The position numbers and the translations under genes were made by a program. From contig NC_091134.1 of the NCBI RefSeq assembly GCF_041381155.1, positions 10,882,755-10,946,754 on the forward strand: 64,000 nucleotides of DNA, given 5' to 3'. Source of the stretch: Argopecten irradians. Lineage: Eukaryota; Mollusca; Bivalvia; Pectinida; Pectinidae. Position 1 is the stretch's first letter. Each line of letters opens with the position of its first letter. This document shows, one piece after another, positions 48,901 through 58,126 of the stretch. The notes beneath the pieces were generated by a model. That model had not been told where the DNA came from. It searched no databases and saw only the letters and a program-made list of their open reading frames with translations.

Positions 48901-50292
48901 TAGGTACAGTGCTCTGACATTTGTTATGTTGACATTATAGGTACAGTGCTCTGACATTTGTTATGTTGACATTATAGGTACAGTGCTCTGACATTGTTAT
49001 GTTGACATTACAGGTACAAGTACTCTGACTGTTGTTATGTTGACATTATAGGTACAGTGCTCTGACATTTGTTATGTTGACATTATAGGTACAGTACTCT
49101 GACTGTTGTTATGTTGACATTATAGGTACAGTACTCTGACATTTGTTATGTTGACATTATAGGTACAGTGCTCTGACATTTGTTATGTTGACATTATAGG
49201 TACAGTGCTCTGACATTTGTTATGTTGACATTTATAGGTACAGTGCTCTGACATTTGTTATGTTGACATTATAGGTACAGTGCTCTGACATTTGTTATGT
49301 TGACATTATAGGTACAGTGCTCTGACATTTGTTATGTTGACATTATAGGTACAGTGCTCTGACATTTGTTATGTTGACATTATAGGTACAGTGCTCTGAC
49401 ATTTGTTATGTTGACATTATAGGTACAGTGCTCTGACATTTGTTATGTTGACATTATAGGTACAGTGCTCTGACATTTGTTATGTTGACATTATAGGTAC
49501 AGTGCTCTGACATTTGTTATGTTGACATTATAGGTACAGTGCTCTGACATTTGTTATGTTGACATTATTTGTTATTGTTGACATTGTAGGTACAGTGCTC
49601 TGACATTTGTTATGTTGACATTATAGATAGGTACAGTACTCTGACTGTTGTTATGTTGACATTATAGGTACAGTGCTCTGACATTTGTTATGTTGACACT
49701 ATTGGTACAGTTATCTGACATTTGTTATGTTGACATTATAGATACAGTGATTTGACTTTTATTATGTTGACATTATAGGTACAGTGCTCTGACATTTGTT
49801 ATGTTGACACTATTGGTACAGTTATCTGACATTTGTTATGTTGACATTATAGATACAGTGATTTGACTTTTATTATGTTGACATTATAGGTACAGTGCTC
49901 TGACATTTGGCTTTATTGACCTGGATCTGTATCTCGGCTGGTACAGACATCTATTGGAGGAATGTGTCGACTACAAACAAGACCTGTCCAACATGAAAGT
50001 TAAAAGCTGTGTGGGAACAGTACTGGCCATTAACGGCTTTAGAAACTATTACTACATCTACCACCCAAAGAGAGTGCGGCGATGGGTTCGTCAGCACACT
50101 GACAATATCCCCAGTTCAATTGGGTTTTTTGATACGGATGAAGAATCAGACTCGGAAGAGAAACGGATACGAGGGGAAAAACCGATGGTTGAGGATTTAC
50201 TAAAGGGCTACATCACTTGGATGGATCGAGTTTTCGATGGATCTGTCAAGAAAATCCGTGTACCATACTGGCCAGAAATGACAATTAGATAA
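30775..50292 (+). CDS. DNAJC16: DNAJC16 / ERdj8-like ER DnaJ-thioredoxin protein (13 exons)
   Basis: Exons: 30775-30926, 32986-33052, 33716-33907, 34691-34824, 35384-35568, 36645-36908, 37883-38013, 38503-38701, 39091-39282, 40432-40499, 40740-40886, 41242-41409, 49890-50292. All phases agree except at exon 3, which carries one extra base. Ignoring that base gives about 766 residues (human 782). Visible: hydrophobic signal peptide LIFSLLFIIFICTSSG, J domain (DLYRILGV) with HPD at 52-54, thioredoxin-like domain with CFEC at 161-164, and a membrane segment FTVGTILLSLFLMFCMGYF (532-550). The C-terminal region ends VPYWPE like the vertebrate protein. DNAJC16/ERdj8 is an ER-membrane J protein linked to autophagosome size. 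The last intron is almost wholly a 37-bp array. Confidence 0.92.
31655..31850 (+). mobile_element. SINE-like fragment
   Basis: Contains a B-box-like GAGTTCGAATCAC and the block TTTTTCTCCAGGCACTGCGG and TTTCCTCCGCCAACA, which recurs in related form at 39820-39850 and, inverted, at 63860-63880. A dispersed SINE family fragment in intron 1. Confidence 0.55.
32986..33052 (+). CDS. DNAJC16: DNAJC16 exon 2 (HPD motif)
   Basis: 67 bases, acceptor TTCTTTTTAAG, donor GTATGCTA. Encodes HPDKNKDPDAANVF and KINEAYE, the catalytic loop and helix III of the J domain. Confidence 0.92.
33230..33432. mobile_element. MITE with 25-bp perfect terminal inverted repeats
   Basis: Left end ACTGTATTCGACCCAATAAG (33231-33255 in full) and right end its exact reverse complement (33407-33431). 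The inside holds GCGCCCAGGGCGC palindromes. A diverged relative is at 55265-55545. No transposase. Confidence 0.8.
33716..33907 (+). CDS. DNAJC16: DNAJC16 exon 3, with apparent 1-base frameshift
   Basis: From exon 2 the frame reads TLSDEEKRRQYDRFGYTT onward through a Gly/Phe-rich stretch ending FHFGGG, then reaches TGA-TAA at 33883-33888. The next frame reads IDKYTVTH and joins exon 4 in correct phase. A run of four G at 33869-33872 sits at the switch; with three G the whole exon would be open and in phase. Either an assembly/sequencing error or a real disabling allele. Confidence 0.85.
33987..34330. repeat. decayed dispersed repeat in DNAJC16 intron 3
   Basis: Begins TTAAAGGGACAATTTAGTC, like the end of the MITE at 35666-36217, and contains the blocks shared with 24290-24560. 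I cannot find its right end. Confidence 0.4.
34691..34824 (+). CDS. DNAJC16: DNAJC16 exon 4 (thioredoxin CxxC)
   Basis: Acceptor TTCTTTTACAG, donor GTAATTAT. Encodes TKPYFLYAYADFCFECSRID with the CFEC motif (vertebrate CFSC). Confidence 0.9.
35384..35568 (+). CDS. DNAJC16: DNAJC16 exon 5
   Basis: 185 bases, acceptor CTGTATATAG, donor GTAAGATA. Encodes GIGVGTFHAGHAGGLASEL and VPAIVGIVNGRTTFF, the second half of the thioredoxin-like fold. Confidence 0.9.
35666..36217. mobile_element. TTAA-flanked MITE, 552 bp
   Basis: Left end TTAAAGAGACAATTCACTC, right end in reverse TTAAAGGGACAATTCAGTC. Lies in DNAJC16 intron 5. The TIR differs from that of the 10624 element but also begins TTAA. Non-coding. 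Confidence 0.7.
36645..36908 (+). CDS. DNAJC16: DNAJC16 exon 6
   Basis: 264 bases (88 codons), acceptor TCTCCTTCAG, donor GTGAGTAA. Encodes KLTDGTYNAFLDGWVDNQVR onward to ETLLMFNED, part of the later thioredoxin-like domains. Confidence 0.9.
37240..37465. mobile_element. foldback element with long arms
   Basis: Arms of about 75 bases (AATCTTACATGGGTCTGTGA ... GATATCTCAACCC ... TTTTGGCCGGCCAACCCGAG) recur in reverse at the right end. An internal partial third copy of the arm lies at about 37311-37375. Sits in DNAJC16 intron 6 and would form a stable hairpin in the pre-mRNA. Confidence 0.8.
37883..38013 (+). CDS. DNAJC16: DNAJC16 exon 7
   Basis: 131 bases, acceptor TTTCCACCAG, donor GTAATCAA. 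Encodes MHQLSRSTLNEVIESNKFL onward to RFEELCPIERLARRK, matching the conserved ELCP region. Confidence 0.88.
38503..38701 (+). CDS. DNAJC16: DNAJC16 exon 8
   Basis: 199 bases, acceptor TTGTGTTACAG, donor GTATTCAG. Encodes LCIVLFTKKAKDNEKY onward to QKDFVNSLTKG, a further thioredoxin-like segment. Confidence 0.88.
39091..39282 (+). CDS. DNAJC16: DNAJC16 exon 9
   Basis: 192 bases (64 codons), acceptor TGTGTTTTAG, donor GTATGTAA. Encodes VVLIWRMDIHHLSYDWLNSG onward to LPEFHNEHAL. Confidence 0.87.
39700..39935 (+). mobile_element. SINE-like element
   Basis: Starts near TGGGTGGTTATAAGCCGC (A-box-like), has CAGGGTTTGATCTCC (B-box-like), then the TTTTTCTCCAGGAACTCCGG block also seen at 31765, and ends in AAAATAAATAAA. 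In DNAJC16 intron 9. Confidence 0.6.
40432..40499 (+). CDS. DNAJC16: DNAJC16 exon 10
   Basis: 68 bases, acceptor TGTAACTACAG, donor GTAAGTAT. Encodes SLMVRIFYRLLDWADRVYSY, just before the membrane segment. The frame is set by both neighbours and is not the longest open frame here. Confidence 0.85.
40740..40886 (+). CDS. DNAJC16: DNAJC16 exon 11 (transmembrane)
   Basis: 147 bases, acceptor TTTCCCCAG, donor GTAAGTAC. Encodes the membrane helix FTVGTILLSLFLMFCMGYF, then a charged Lys-rich cytosolic start. Confidence 0.9.
40918..41045. mobile_element. diverged relative of the 7185-7410 MITE
   Basis: Shares TTGTGAGC, GTCGTTTTCT, TATGATGTTACACTCGC and TAACTCTGTAACATAC with the element at 7185-7410 in the same order. 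The hairpin core is not present. Confidence 0.5.
41242..41409 (+). CDS. DNAJC16: DNAJC16 exon 12
   Basis: 168 bases, acceptor CCTGTTCTCAG, donor GTATGAAT. Encodes TGLTFALLVDEESKERLLN onward to VFPNYTR. The donor faces an 8.5-kb intron dominated by the 37-bp array. Confidence 0.9.
41719..49889 (+). repeat. 8.2-kb, 37-bp minisatellite made from the DNAJC16 exon 13 acceptor junction
   Basis: Roughly 221 units at 37-base spacing. The consensus is GTACAGTGCTCTGACATTTG followed by TTATGTTGACATTATAG. The first part is identical to the first 20 bases of exon 13, and the second ends with the same ACATTATAG acceptor that precedes it. Variant units (ACAGTACTCTGACTGTTG) cluster at about 46000-46500. Units nearest exon 13 (49690-49880) are more diverged. 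The array fills most of the last intron. A read-through unit has an in-frame TAG in the phase of exon 13. Confidence 0.97.
49890..50292 (+). CDS. DNAJC16: DNAJC16 exon 13 (last)
   Basis: 403 bases to stop TAA. Starts GTACAGTGCTCTGACATTTG, encoding YSALTF in the correct phase, then GFIDLDLYLGWYRHLLEE onward to the end VPYWPEMTIR. An acidic linker (DTDEESDSEEKR) precedes the conserved C-terminus. Its acceptor is one of hundreds of near-identical copies. Confidence 0.9.
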
Positions 50293-51261
50293 AAGTTAAT
50301 ATTAGATTAATATGCAAATCCAAGACAGATGTTTGGATTTGGTTTGGATTAGGTAGATAAATGAAATACTGTACATTACAATTATGACTTCACATTCAAA
50401 ACCAATGTGGGTACAGTAATTACCAAGTACAGACCTTTTCTTGGTGCTTTTCTCCAAGAGTTCCTAATTTCATCTACCACGTAAACCTAGCACATTTATA
50501 TCATATAATGATAAAAAAATAAATTAATGATTCAAAGAAATCAAGGAATTATGAATACCTAAGTGTTATGTTAAACAAATTTATAACAAAACCTTACTCT
50601 GTTGTCTCATCATAACTGGTCACGTTTTTGGATGTTTTAGCCCTGAATTCCCACCAACTTTGAAATCCAAAACAAAACTTCAAATAATTTATCAAAATGA
50701 ATGTACAAAATGTAACAGTTAAGTTTTAAATGTGATTTTCTAGCTGTTAGACAGATTCCATCTGAAAGGAGTGTGCAATATCTTCCCACATACGAAATCC
50801 TACAATGAGGAGTTGTTTCACGCCTTATCTGCCAACAGTCAGTTGTTTCATCCTGTTGTGCACTAACCTGTTACGTAAATGTAATGTCAACTGTTGTCCC
50901 GAGGCTGTAGGCTGAGGAAAACAATTTACATGGTCATTACCAATATCAAGCGAAAGACATTTCTACTTTTTGGCTGATCAGACGTGCATGAAACACTTGT
51001 ATTGTTGTCTGATCACTGATGTGGAAAAAATCAAACCATAAATCAAACCAAACTCAGCCTTTAAGCGAAAAGTCCCACATGCTACAAATTTTAAATCCAA
51101 TGTTGATTTTAGAATAGCACTAAGAAAATAATAATCTTTAGTTTGAGCTATTCTTTCTTGGCTTATTGATTAGCATCTCGAATAAATTCTCCACGTTTGA
51201 TTACAAATACACATGACCAGTTAACAGTTTTTAGGTAAAATAATTTTTTTGCATTTTTAGC
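50293..51261. other. DNAJC16 3' flank, no gene seen
   Basis: Probably 3' UTR. An AATAAA lies near 50519, among A-rich sequence. No coding exon recognised. Confidence 0.45.
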
Positions 51262-51912
51262 TCGCCTATTCGAAGAATAGGGGGAGCTAATGTTGTCACC
51301 CCGGCGTCGGCGTCGGCGTCAGCGTTGGCGTCCCATTTCACGTTAAAGTTTTTGAGCAAGTTTCTGTTTATTCAATTGTTTAAGCTTAAGTCATCATAAA
51401 TGTTTATGATTTTATTTTCCTAATGTGTATGGATGCTGAACGTGATAATACAACCAATTTGGGACCCTTTAGGGGTTTTTTGAGTCTGTTAATTTGTCAT
51501 TTCCATGTTAAAGTTTTTGAGCAAGTTTCTATTTTGTCTATTGTTTAAGCTTAAGTCATCATAAATGTTTATGATTTTATTTTCCTAATGTGTATGGATG
51601 CTGAACGTGATAATACAACCAATTTGGGGCCCTTTAGGGGGTTTTTGAGTCTGTTAATTTGTCATTTCCATGTTAAAGTTTTTGAGCAAGTTTCTATTTT
51701 GTCAATTGTTTAAGCATCAGTCATCATAAATGCTTATGATTTTATTTTCCTAATGTGTATGGATGCTGATCGTGATAATACAACCAATTTGTGGCCCTTT
51801 AGGTTTTTTTTGAGTCTGTTAATTTGTCATATTTCCATGTTTAAATAGTAAATACTTGAACATCAACTTCTTCTGAATAGGCGAGCTTTGCTGTTCTCCA
51901 ACAACTCTTGTT
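51262..51912 (+). mobile_element. AGCTCGCC-ended element with three tandem monomers
   Basis: 5' end AGCTCGCCTATTCGAAGAAT is a hairpin closing with AGGGGGAGCT, followed by a CGGCGTCGGCGTC stretch. Three monomers of about 165-175 bases (TTAAAGTTTTTGAGCAAGTT ... CCTAATGTGTATGGATGCTG) follow, then GAATAGGCGAGC and ACTCTTGTTTC. A non-autonomous element with the same plan as the 56 kb cluster but a different sequence. Confidence 0.75.
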
Positions 51913-53180
51913 TCTTGTTGAAAACAGTCAAAATTATTAAACAATGTGCTCATACAGAGAGTCAGATAACAATTATGGTTGTTGTGATATGTGTTATTGT
52001 ACATTTTAATATATCTACATGATTTTATTTATTAACGGTCTGTGCAATTGCCATTGACCCTGAAGTGATGAGGTGTGATTTTGTATGGTTTGTAAGCTTT
52101 TTATATCCAAATAGGTGTGGGTAAGATTTTTATTCCTATACCACTGTGTTGATTCAGTTGAATCCATTTGATTGTATTAAAACATATATACAACTGTGTA
52201 TACAAATGCATTTTATAGCTACAAGGAGATCTCAAAAAATGTATGTTTTCTTGTCAATTCATGATCATGTTCTCTGCAATATTATGAAGTAAGAATTTAA
52301 TTTGCATGGATTACGGTATGTGTCATATGCAATCATAGATTTGTTTAATCTCTAGTCATACTTATCTCAATAAGGCAAAAAAAAAATTTGTCTGTTTAGG
52401 GTTGCCAACCCTAATTTTTTACCCCTGAACCTAATTTTTTTCCACTTTTCTATGAAAAAATATATTAAAAAGTCAGGATATCGATCTTAGACTCCGGTTC
52501 CGGCCATTATTTTAGAGTGAAAGACACTAAAAAAAATCCTCACGACCTACTGACCCTATTTTTTGTCAATGTAATCCTAAACAGACATAAAAAATTTTGG
52601 CCTAATGTACATAACCTATATAAAACCATGTATTTTAATAAAATGCAGATTTGCCAACATCTGCTGATGCAAAATCAAGTGATAGCCCCAAAAACACAGG
52701 TCAAAGGGTCAAAACTAACCCCGAAAAACACAGGTCAAAGGGTCAAAACTAACCCCGAAAAACACAGGTCAAAGGGTCAAAACTAACCCCGAAAAACACA
52801 GGTCAAAGGGTCAAAACTGGGGTCATGTTTGTAACAGCATTTTTAGCATCATTTTTAAGACTACTTTAAAGCATAATAAACACAAACACAGAATAATTTT
52901 TATATATATCTATGAAGTTTTTATATGATTGCTTTTGAAGTATTTTCTGTCGTTTCTTTCACATGTAGTTATCTTCCCTTTAGACCAATAGTAACGACAG
53001 ATCAAGTGTTTGAGTGAGAAATATGATAGATTTGTGAGAAAGTTCAAGTAAACATATAGACGTTTAACACATTAATGTAATGTTAATGTAAACAATAGTT
53101 GTTGATATTACAAATTTAAAGAATTTTGGCTACATTTCCAAAGAATAACCTAAACAAGTCATGGGAAATATATATATATA
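51913..53180. other. no gene seen
   Basis: AT-rich non-coding sequence except for the 34-bp minisatellite listed separately. Confidence 0.4.
52687..52822 (+). repeat. 34-bp minisatellite, about 4 copies
   Basis: Unit CACAGGTCAAAGGGTCAAAA plus CTAACCCCGAAAAA. Each unit holds two AGGTCA-like half sites two bases apart. Not connected to an exon. Confidence 0.85.
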
Positions 53181-53680
53181 GAGTGGAACTTGGTTGATAC
53201 GAACTCGGATAATTCGACAACCCAGCTTAATACGAAGTACTTTGCAGGTCCCGGCCGAATTTCTTCTTAATCTTTGTTTAAAGAACTCGGATAATTCGAA
53301 TTCGGAAAACTCGAAGAACTCGGATAATACGAAGTAAAATTTTTGGTCTGAATGACAAAGATCATACATAAAATGTGCTGATAACACGAAATGAGTTTTT
53401 TTTGGACAACGAGATCGCCAAAAATGCCAATTTTTTTTCATAAATCTGCCGTAAAACGGCATTTCAAAATATATATCTCGGTTTTATTGTTATAATTTTG
53501 CAACTATCCTTCGCGATTTTGACTTCTCTCTTGTTCACACCGTTTTACGACATGGAACAATTCTATATATACCAAGTAAAGAGATCGTCAGTAGACATGA
53601 GAACTCGCTTAATTTGAACACTCGGATAACTCGAAGTTTTATCTCGGTCCGTTCGAGTTCATATTAACCGAGCTCCACTG
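53181..53680. mobile_element. non-autonomous pogo/Tigger-like MITE, 500 bp
   Basis: Ends GAGTGGAACTTGGTTGATAC (left) and, in reverse, CAGTGGAGCTCGGTTAATAT (right), flanked by TA on both sides. These resemble pogo/Tigger terminal repeats (CAGTGG...CTCGGTTAAT). The inside has repeated ACTCGGATAATTCGA-type blocks and no transposase. Confidence 0.75.
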
Positions 53681-55264
53681 TATAATGTAATTGATGTTCA
53701 TTATCTTTTTTCCTTTTTTTTTTTTTTTTACCAACGTACTTACACACATTGCACTTAGTCTGTCACCTCATGATATCTACTATGAGACGTCTGCCAAATG
53801 TATAACTATTGCATTCAAAACATTACTACACCTTATTGCCAAAGTGAATTACATCCTGGTGTAAATTTGTTGGGAAACATAGTTGGGCAGAGGAAAAACA
53901 TATTTCATATAAATACTGTAGATGAGGCTTGTATGATCGACCCCTTTAGATGGAGGGGAAAGGCCCCTTTAGGGAAACTTTATTTTCAAATTGGCCTTTT
54001 ACCTAGTACTCATGAATGGATTACAACCAGACTGAAAACATAGTATTGAAACCATTTATAGAGGTTTTGAGAACTAGCTAGATATAGTAAAATGATGCCT
54101 ATTATTACGAATTTATCAAATGACTTTCTATGACATTTGACCTCTTGATTTTTCAAATGGATGGAAATGAAATAAATTTGTTCAATCTCATTTAATTTAT
54201 ACTGGCGTAATCAACATTTTACTTTTGAAACCATAGAGAAGATAAAGTTACTATATATGTTATTATTTGTTAAAAGATATTTGCATTGTTTATTTGATGT
54301 TATTGTAAATTAATTAAGATTTATTCTAGAATCTACTTATATACTATGATATATACATTGTACAGCATATACATGTATAGTGTAAGTGTTAAAAAGACTT
54401 TTTCTGATATGTCAGTATATGACGGAGTATTACATTACTGATCTACTACTATTTAGTAACATTTTAAACATTTTTAAACATCTTTAAAGCATCAGTATAA
54501 TGAAAACAATGATATATGTATTATATAAACATGCATTTTCTTTTTTCTTTGATTTAAAGGGTATTGAAGCTCAAACATTATATTAACACATTGTCCAAAA
54601 GGAGTTGATAACAAATATTTGGTTTTATATTTTTGCACAAATCCAGACCGCTTAATTTACAACTGGTTGATATTACAGAACAATATACTGTAGTTTGATA
54701 CGGTTTTAGAAATCTATTTACTCAAGGTATGAACACTGCTTGGAAAATCTGTTTATTTTGTTTTGATTTTTTTTTTTTTTTTTTAATTTATCTCATCTTC
54801 ACATCATTTTTGTCTACATGTATGAAACATTTATACAGGGCATGAACAAAATAGCTGCCATTTAATGAAACATACAAGTTTCATTTTGTTTTTATTTACA
54901 TTGTATTGGTATAAGTACATGTAAATATCCAGCCTAATTATTTTGTCAGATATCAGTAAAATGAAAAAGTCAATTAATGCATGTAATAGAATGATTACTG
55001 AAAAGTGCAGAAAATGGATATGGCTTAAACAAATTTGCTGATTTGTTGTGAAACCTATACGGTAATCAAAATCATTTCAAGAACTTTATACTTAAAGATT
55101 GTGTTTTGGTTAATCTGTATCCATAAAGTATGCATATTTTCCATTTAGTTTTATTTCAACTCCCTAAAACTGTTTAGAACAATAGGTTGTCCTTTTAATA
55201 TTGTGTTCCATTTGTCAGAAAAAAATATATATGAAAATGAATATGACATTAGTCATTGAAAATT
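53681..55264. other. no gene seen
   Basis: AT-rich non-coding sequence with poly-T runs near 53710 and 54765. Confidence 0.4.
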
Positions 55265-55545
55265 ATAATACTCTATTCTACCTAATAAGTGCCCAGGGCA
55301 CTTAAAAAGTTGGAGCAAATCAGGGGGCGCTTCATACAAACAAATTTGAACTTGTCTTTCATAAAATTACTCTACAAAGTCAGCCATAAATCAATTTTCA
55401 AAAGACATCAGTAAGAAAACCAACAAAGTTTTTATATTTTCAGTCTGCCTTTAATTCAAAGTAAGTGAAATTGAAGTCTTAAATGGGGAGAGGCACTTAT
55501 AGGGATGTGGACACTCATTGGATCGAACACTGGATACAATGTATA
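55265..55545. mobile_element. diverged relative of the 33230 MITE
   Basis: Left end ATTCTACCTAATAAGTGCCC, then CAGGGCACTT, and right end GGCACTTATAGGGATGTGG with CATTGGATCGAACACTG correspond to the 33230-33432 element with many substitutions. Confidence 0.65.
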
Positions 55546-56082
55546 TGTAGTTTTTTCCATATATTTTGTATTTCTGTTGGTTTCAGTCGTTGATGTTTTC
55601 CGTAATTTGTTGTTGTTATCGCCTTGTTTGATTTCTAGATAAACTTAGTCTTATTTCAATATGAGGTAATTATTATTTAGAATGAGATCATTATTAATAA
55701 GAATCTTAACTTGTATTAAAATCAGAAATTGCTATGATTGCATGTTGTGTGTGTTGATATGAGGTTGATGGAGTAGGAGGGGACACCTGTTAACACCTTT
55801 TTTTATTTATTTTTTTTCCATCACTCATCAGGTGTTCATTCTTTTTCTTTGTCATATGTGAACCTTCATTCCGTTTTGTCAACAAAATGTTGTTAGTTTT
55901 TTATTTATTTATTGTCTCTAACTGGAAAATAAAACCTTTTGACGTATGTATTTCTGTGTGCTATTTAATATAATACAAACTAGTATTTAATACTTATAGT
56001 ACTAATCTACTCAACTAATCAAAAAAATCAATAAGTTTAAGGTTAACTCTTTGCTCCAATCACGGGAAGAGTCATGGTTTTT
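55546..56082. other. no gene seen
   Basis: AT-rich. An AATAAA near 55929 with a T/G-rich stretch after it could be a distal polyadenylation site. Confidence 0.35.
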
Positions 56083-57382
56083 AGCTCACCTGGCCCGAAG
56101 GGCCGGTGAGCTTATGTCATGGCGCGGCGTCCGTCGTCCGTCGTCCGTCCGTCCGTCGTCCGTCCGTCTGTCCGTCAACATTTCCTTTAAATCGCTACTA
56201 GTCATAGAGTTTTGCATGGATTGTAACCAAATTTGGCCACAAGCATCCTTGGGGGAGGGGTAAAAGAACTTGTATAAATTTTGGCTCTGACCCCCCGGGG
56301 GCAGGAGGGGTGGGGCCCAATAGGGGAAATAAAGGAAATCCTATAAATCGCTACTTGTCCTAGAGTTCTGCATGGATTGTAACCAAATTTGGCCACAAAC
56401 ATCCTTGGGGGAGGGGGAACAGAACTTGTATAAATTTTGGCTCTGACCCCCCGGGGGTAGGAGGGGCAGGGTCCAATAGGGGAAATAGAGGTAAATCCTT
56501 TAAAACCCTACTTGTCCTAGAGTTCTGCATGGATTGTAACCAAAATTAGCCACAAACATCCTTGGGGGAAAGGGAACAGAACTTGTATAAATTTTGGCTC
56601 TGATCCCCCAAGGGGCAGGAGGGGCGGGGCCCAATAGGGGAAATAGAGGTAAATCCTTTAAATCGCTACTAGTCAGAGTTCTGCATGGAATGTAACCAAA
56701 TTTGGCCAGAAATATCCTTGGGAGAATATGAACTGAGTTTGTATAAATTTTGGCTCTGGTCCCGGGGGGCAGGAGGGGCGGGGCCCAATAGGGGAATTAT
56801 AAGTAAATCCTAAAAATCGGTACTTGTCCTAGAGTTCTGCATGGATTGTAACCAAATTTGGCCATAAACATCCTTGGGGGTAGGAGAACAGAACTTGTAT
56901 AAATTTTGGCTCTGACCCTCCGGGGGCAGGAGAGGGGGGGGCGCCCAATAGGGGAAATAAAGGTAAATCCTTTAAATCGCTACTAGTCATAGAGTTCTGC
57001 ATGGAATGTAACCAAATTTGGCCATAAATAATCCTTTTTGGAAGGGAAACAGAACTTGTATAAATTTTGGCTCTGGCCCCCCGGGGGCAGAACGGGTGGG
57101 GCCCAATAGGGGAAATAAAGGTAAATCCTATAAATCGCTACTTGTCCTAGAGTTTTGCTTGGATTGTGACCAAATTTGGCCATTAACATCCTTGGGGGAA
57201 GGGGAACAGAACTTGTATAAATTTTGGCTCTGACCCCCTGGGGAAAGAGGGGTGGGGCCCAATAGGGGATTTAGAGGTTAATATTAAAATTCCTTCAGAA
57301 AAGAAACAATGAACCTGTATTCAGAACATTACTTGGCATTACAAACCAGGTGAGCGATACAGGCCCTCTGGGCCTCTTGTTT
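56083..57382 (+). mobile_element. AGCTCACC element, full length, about 7 monomers
   Basis: The 5' hairpin (AGCTCACCTGGCCC-GAA-GGGCCGGTGAGCT) is followed by a CCGTCGTCCGTCC stretch, then monomers of about 165 bases (CGCTACTTGTCCTAGAGTTC, CCAAATTTGGCCACAAACAT, TAAATTTTGGCTCTGACC, GGGGCGGGGCCCAATAGGGG). The tail is AACAATGAACCTGTATTCAG, then GGTGAGCGATACAGGCCCTC and TGGGCCTCTTGTT, including the hairpin AGGCCC-TCT-GGGCCT. Architecture recalls the bivalve pearl-type elements with internal tandem repeats; assignment to that group is from memory. Confidence 0.8.
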
Positions 57383-58126
57383 AGGTTATTTGTTTGGCAG
57401 AGTTAGGATAACTGTCGTCACGAGTGTAAGATTCTATTTATCACATAATTTTTATTAACAGAAATATAAATGAAACTTTTTTTTAATTTTGTCCCTGTAT
57501 AAAACAGTAGAAATCCAGCTCAGATGTGACTTTTCCATTCCATAAAGCCAAGAATTTCACATTGCATACATTATTTATTTCTGTATGATTATAAGGCATT
57601 ATACATGTTTGTCTGTCCATTTGACTGTTTTTACAGCTAAATTCATCAAACCTTACAGTTTTCAATAGATTGCTGAAGAAAGAATAACATGTCAAAATTT
57701 TCACCCAGTTATGGCAACTGTGGGATATGGACACATATTACTTTTGATTAACTAAGTCACTGTAACCTAATTATTCAAACTTGCATCTGCTTCCATATAT
57801 GAAATTCACAAACCCATGACCCAAGCAAAAACTACAAAAAATATCTTTTTAACTTAATTAATTATGACTTGAACAATGGAAATATAAATTTTCACCAATT
57901 CAACCCTGAAATTATGGCATTGATAAGCCCGTTAAATTCACCAAACAGCCTAGAAAAGTCCTTGAATTATATATTTGTTCTAAAATGACATTTGATTCCT
58001 CATTCAAAATTTGAATTATAGCGCAAAATGAACATGAAATTTGATCAAACTTACCATGGCAGTGTTATTGGGGAATATACCTGAACTCCAGATTTTTAAT
58101 TCCGGACTCCAGATTGATTGTTTTAT
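57383..58126. other. no gene seen
   Basis: AT-rich spacer between two AGCTCACC elements. Confidence 0.4.

Noticed and set aside
41719..49889. CRISPR-like array of regular direct repeats
   Set aside because: Units are contiguous with no spacers, the genome is animal, and the unit is a copy of the neighbouring exon junction.
52517..52786. 89-codon open frame ending in the 34-bp repeats
   Set aside because: Its end is produced by the minisatellite, there are no splice or family signals, and the upstream part is low-complexity AT-rich sequence.
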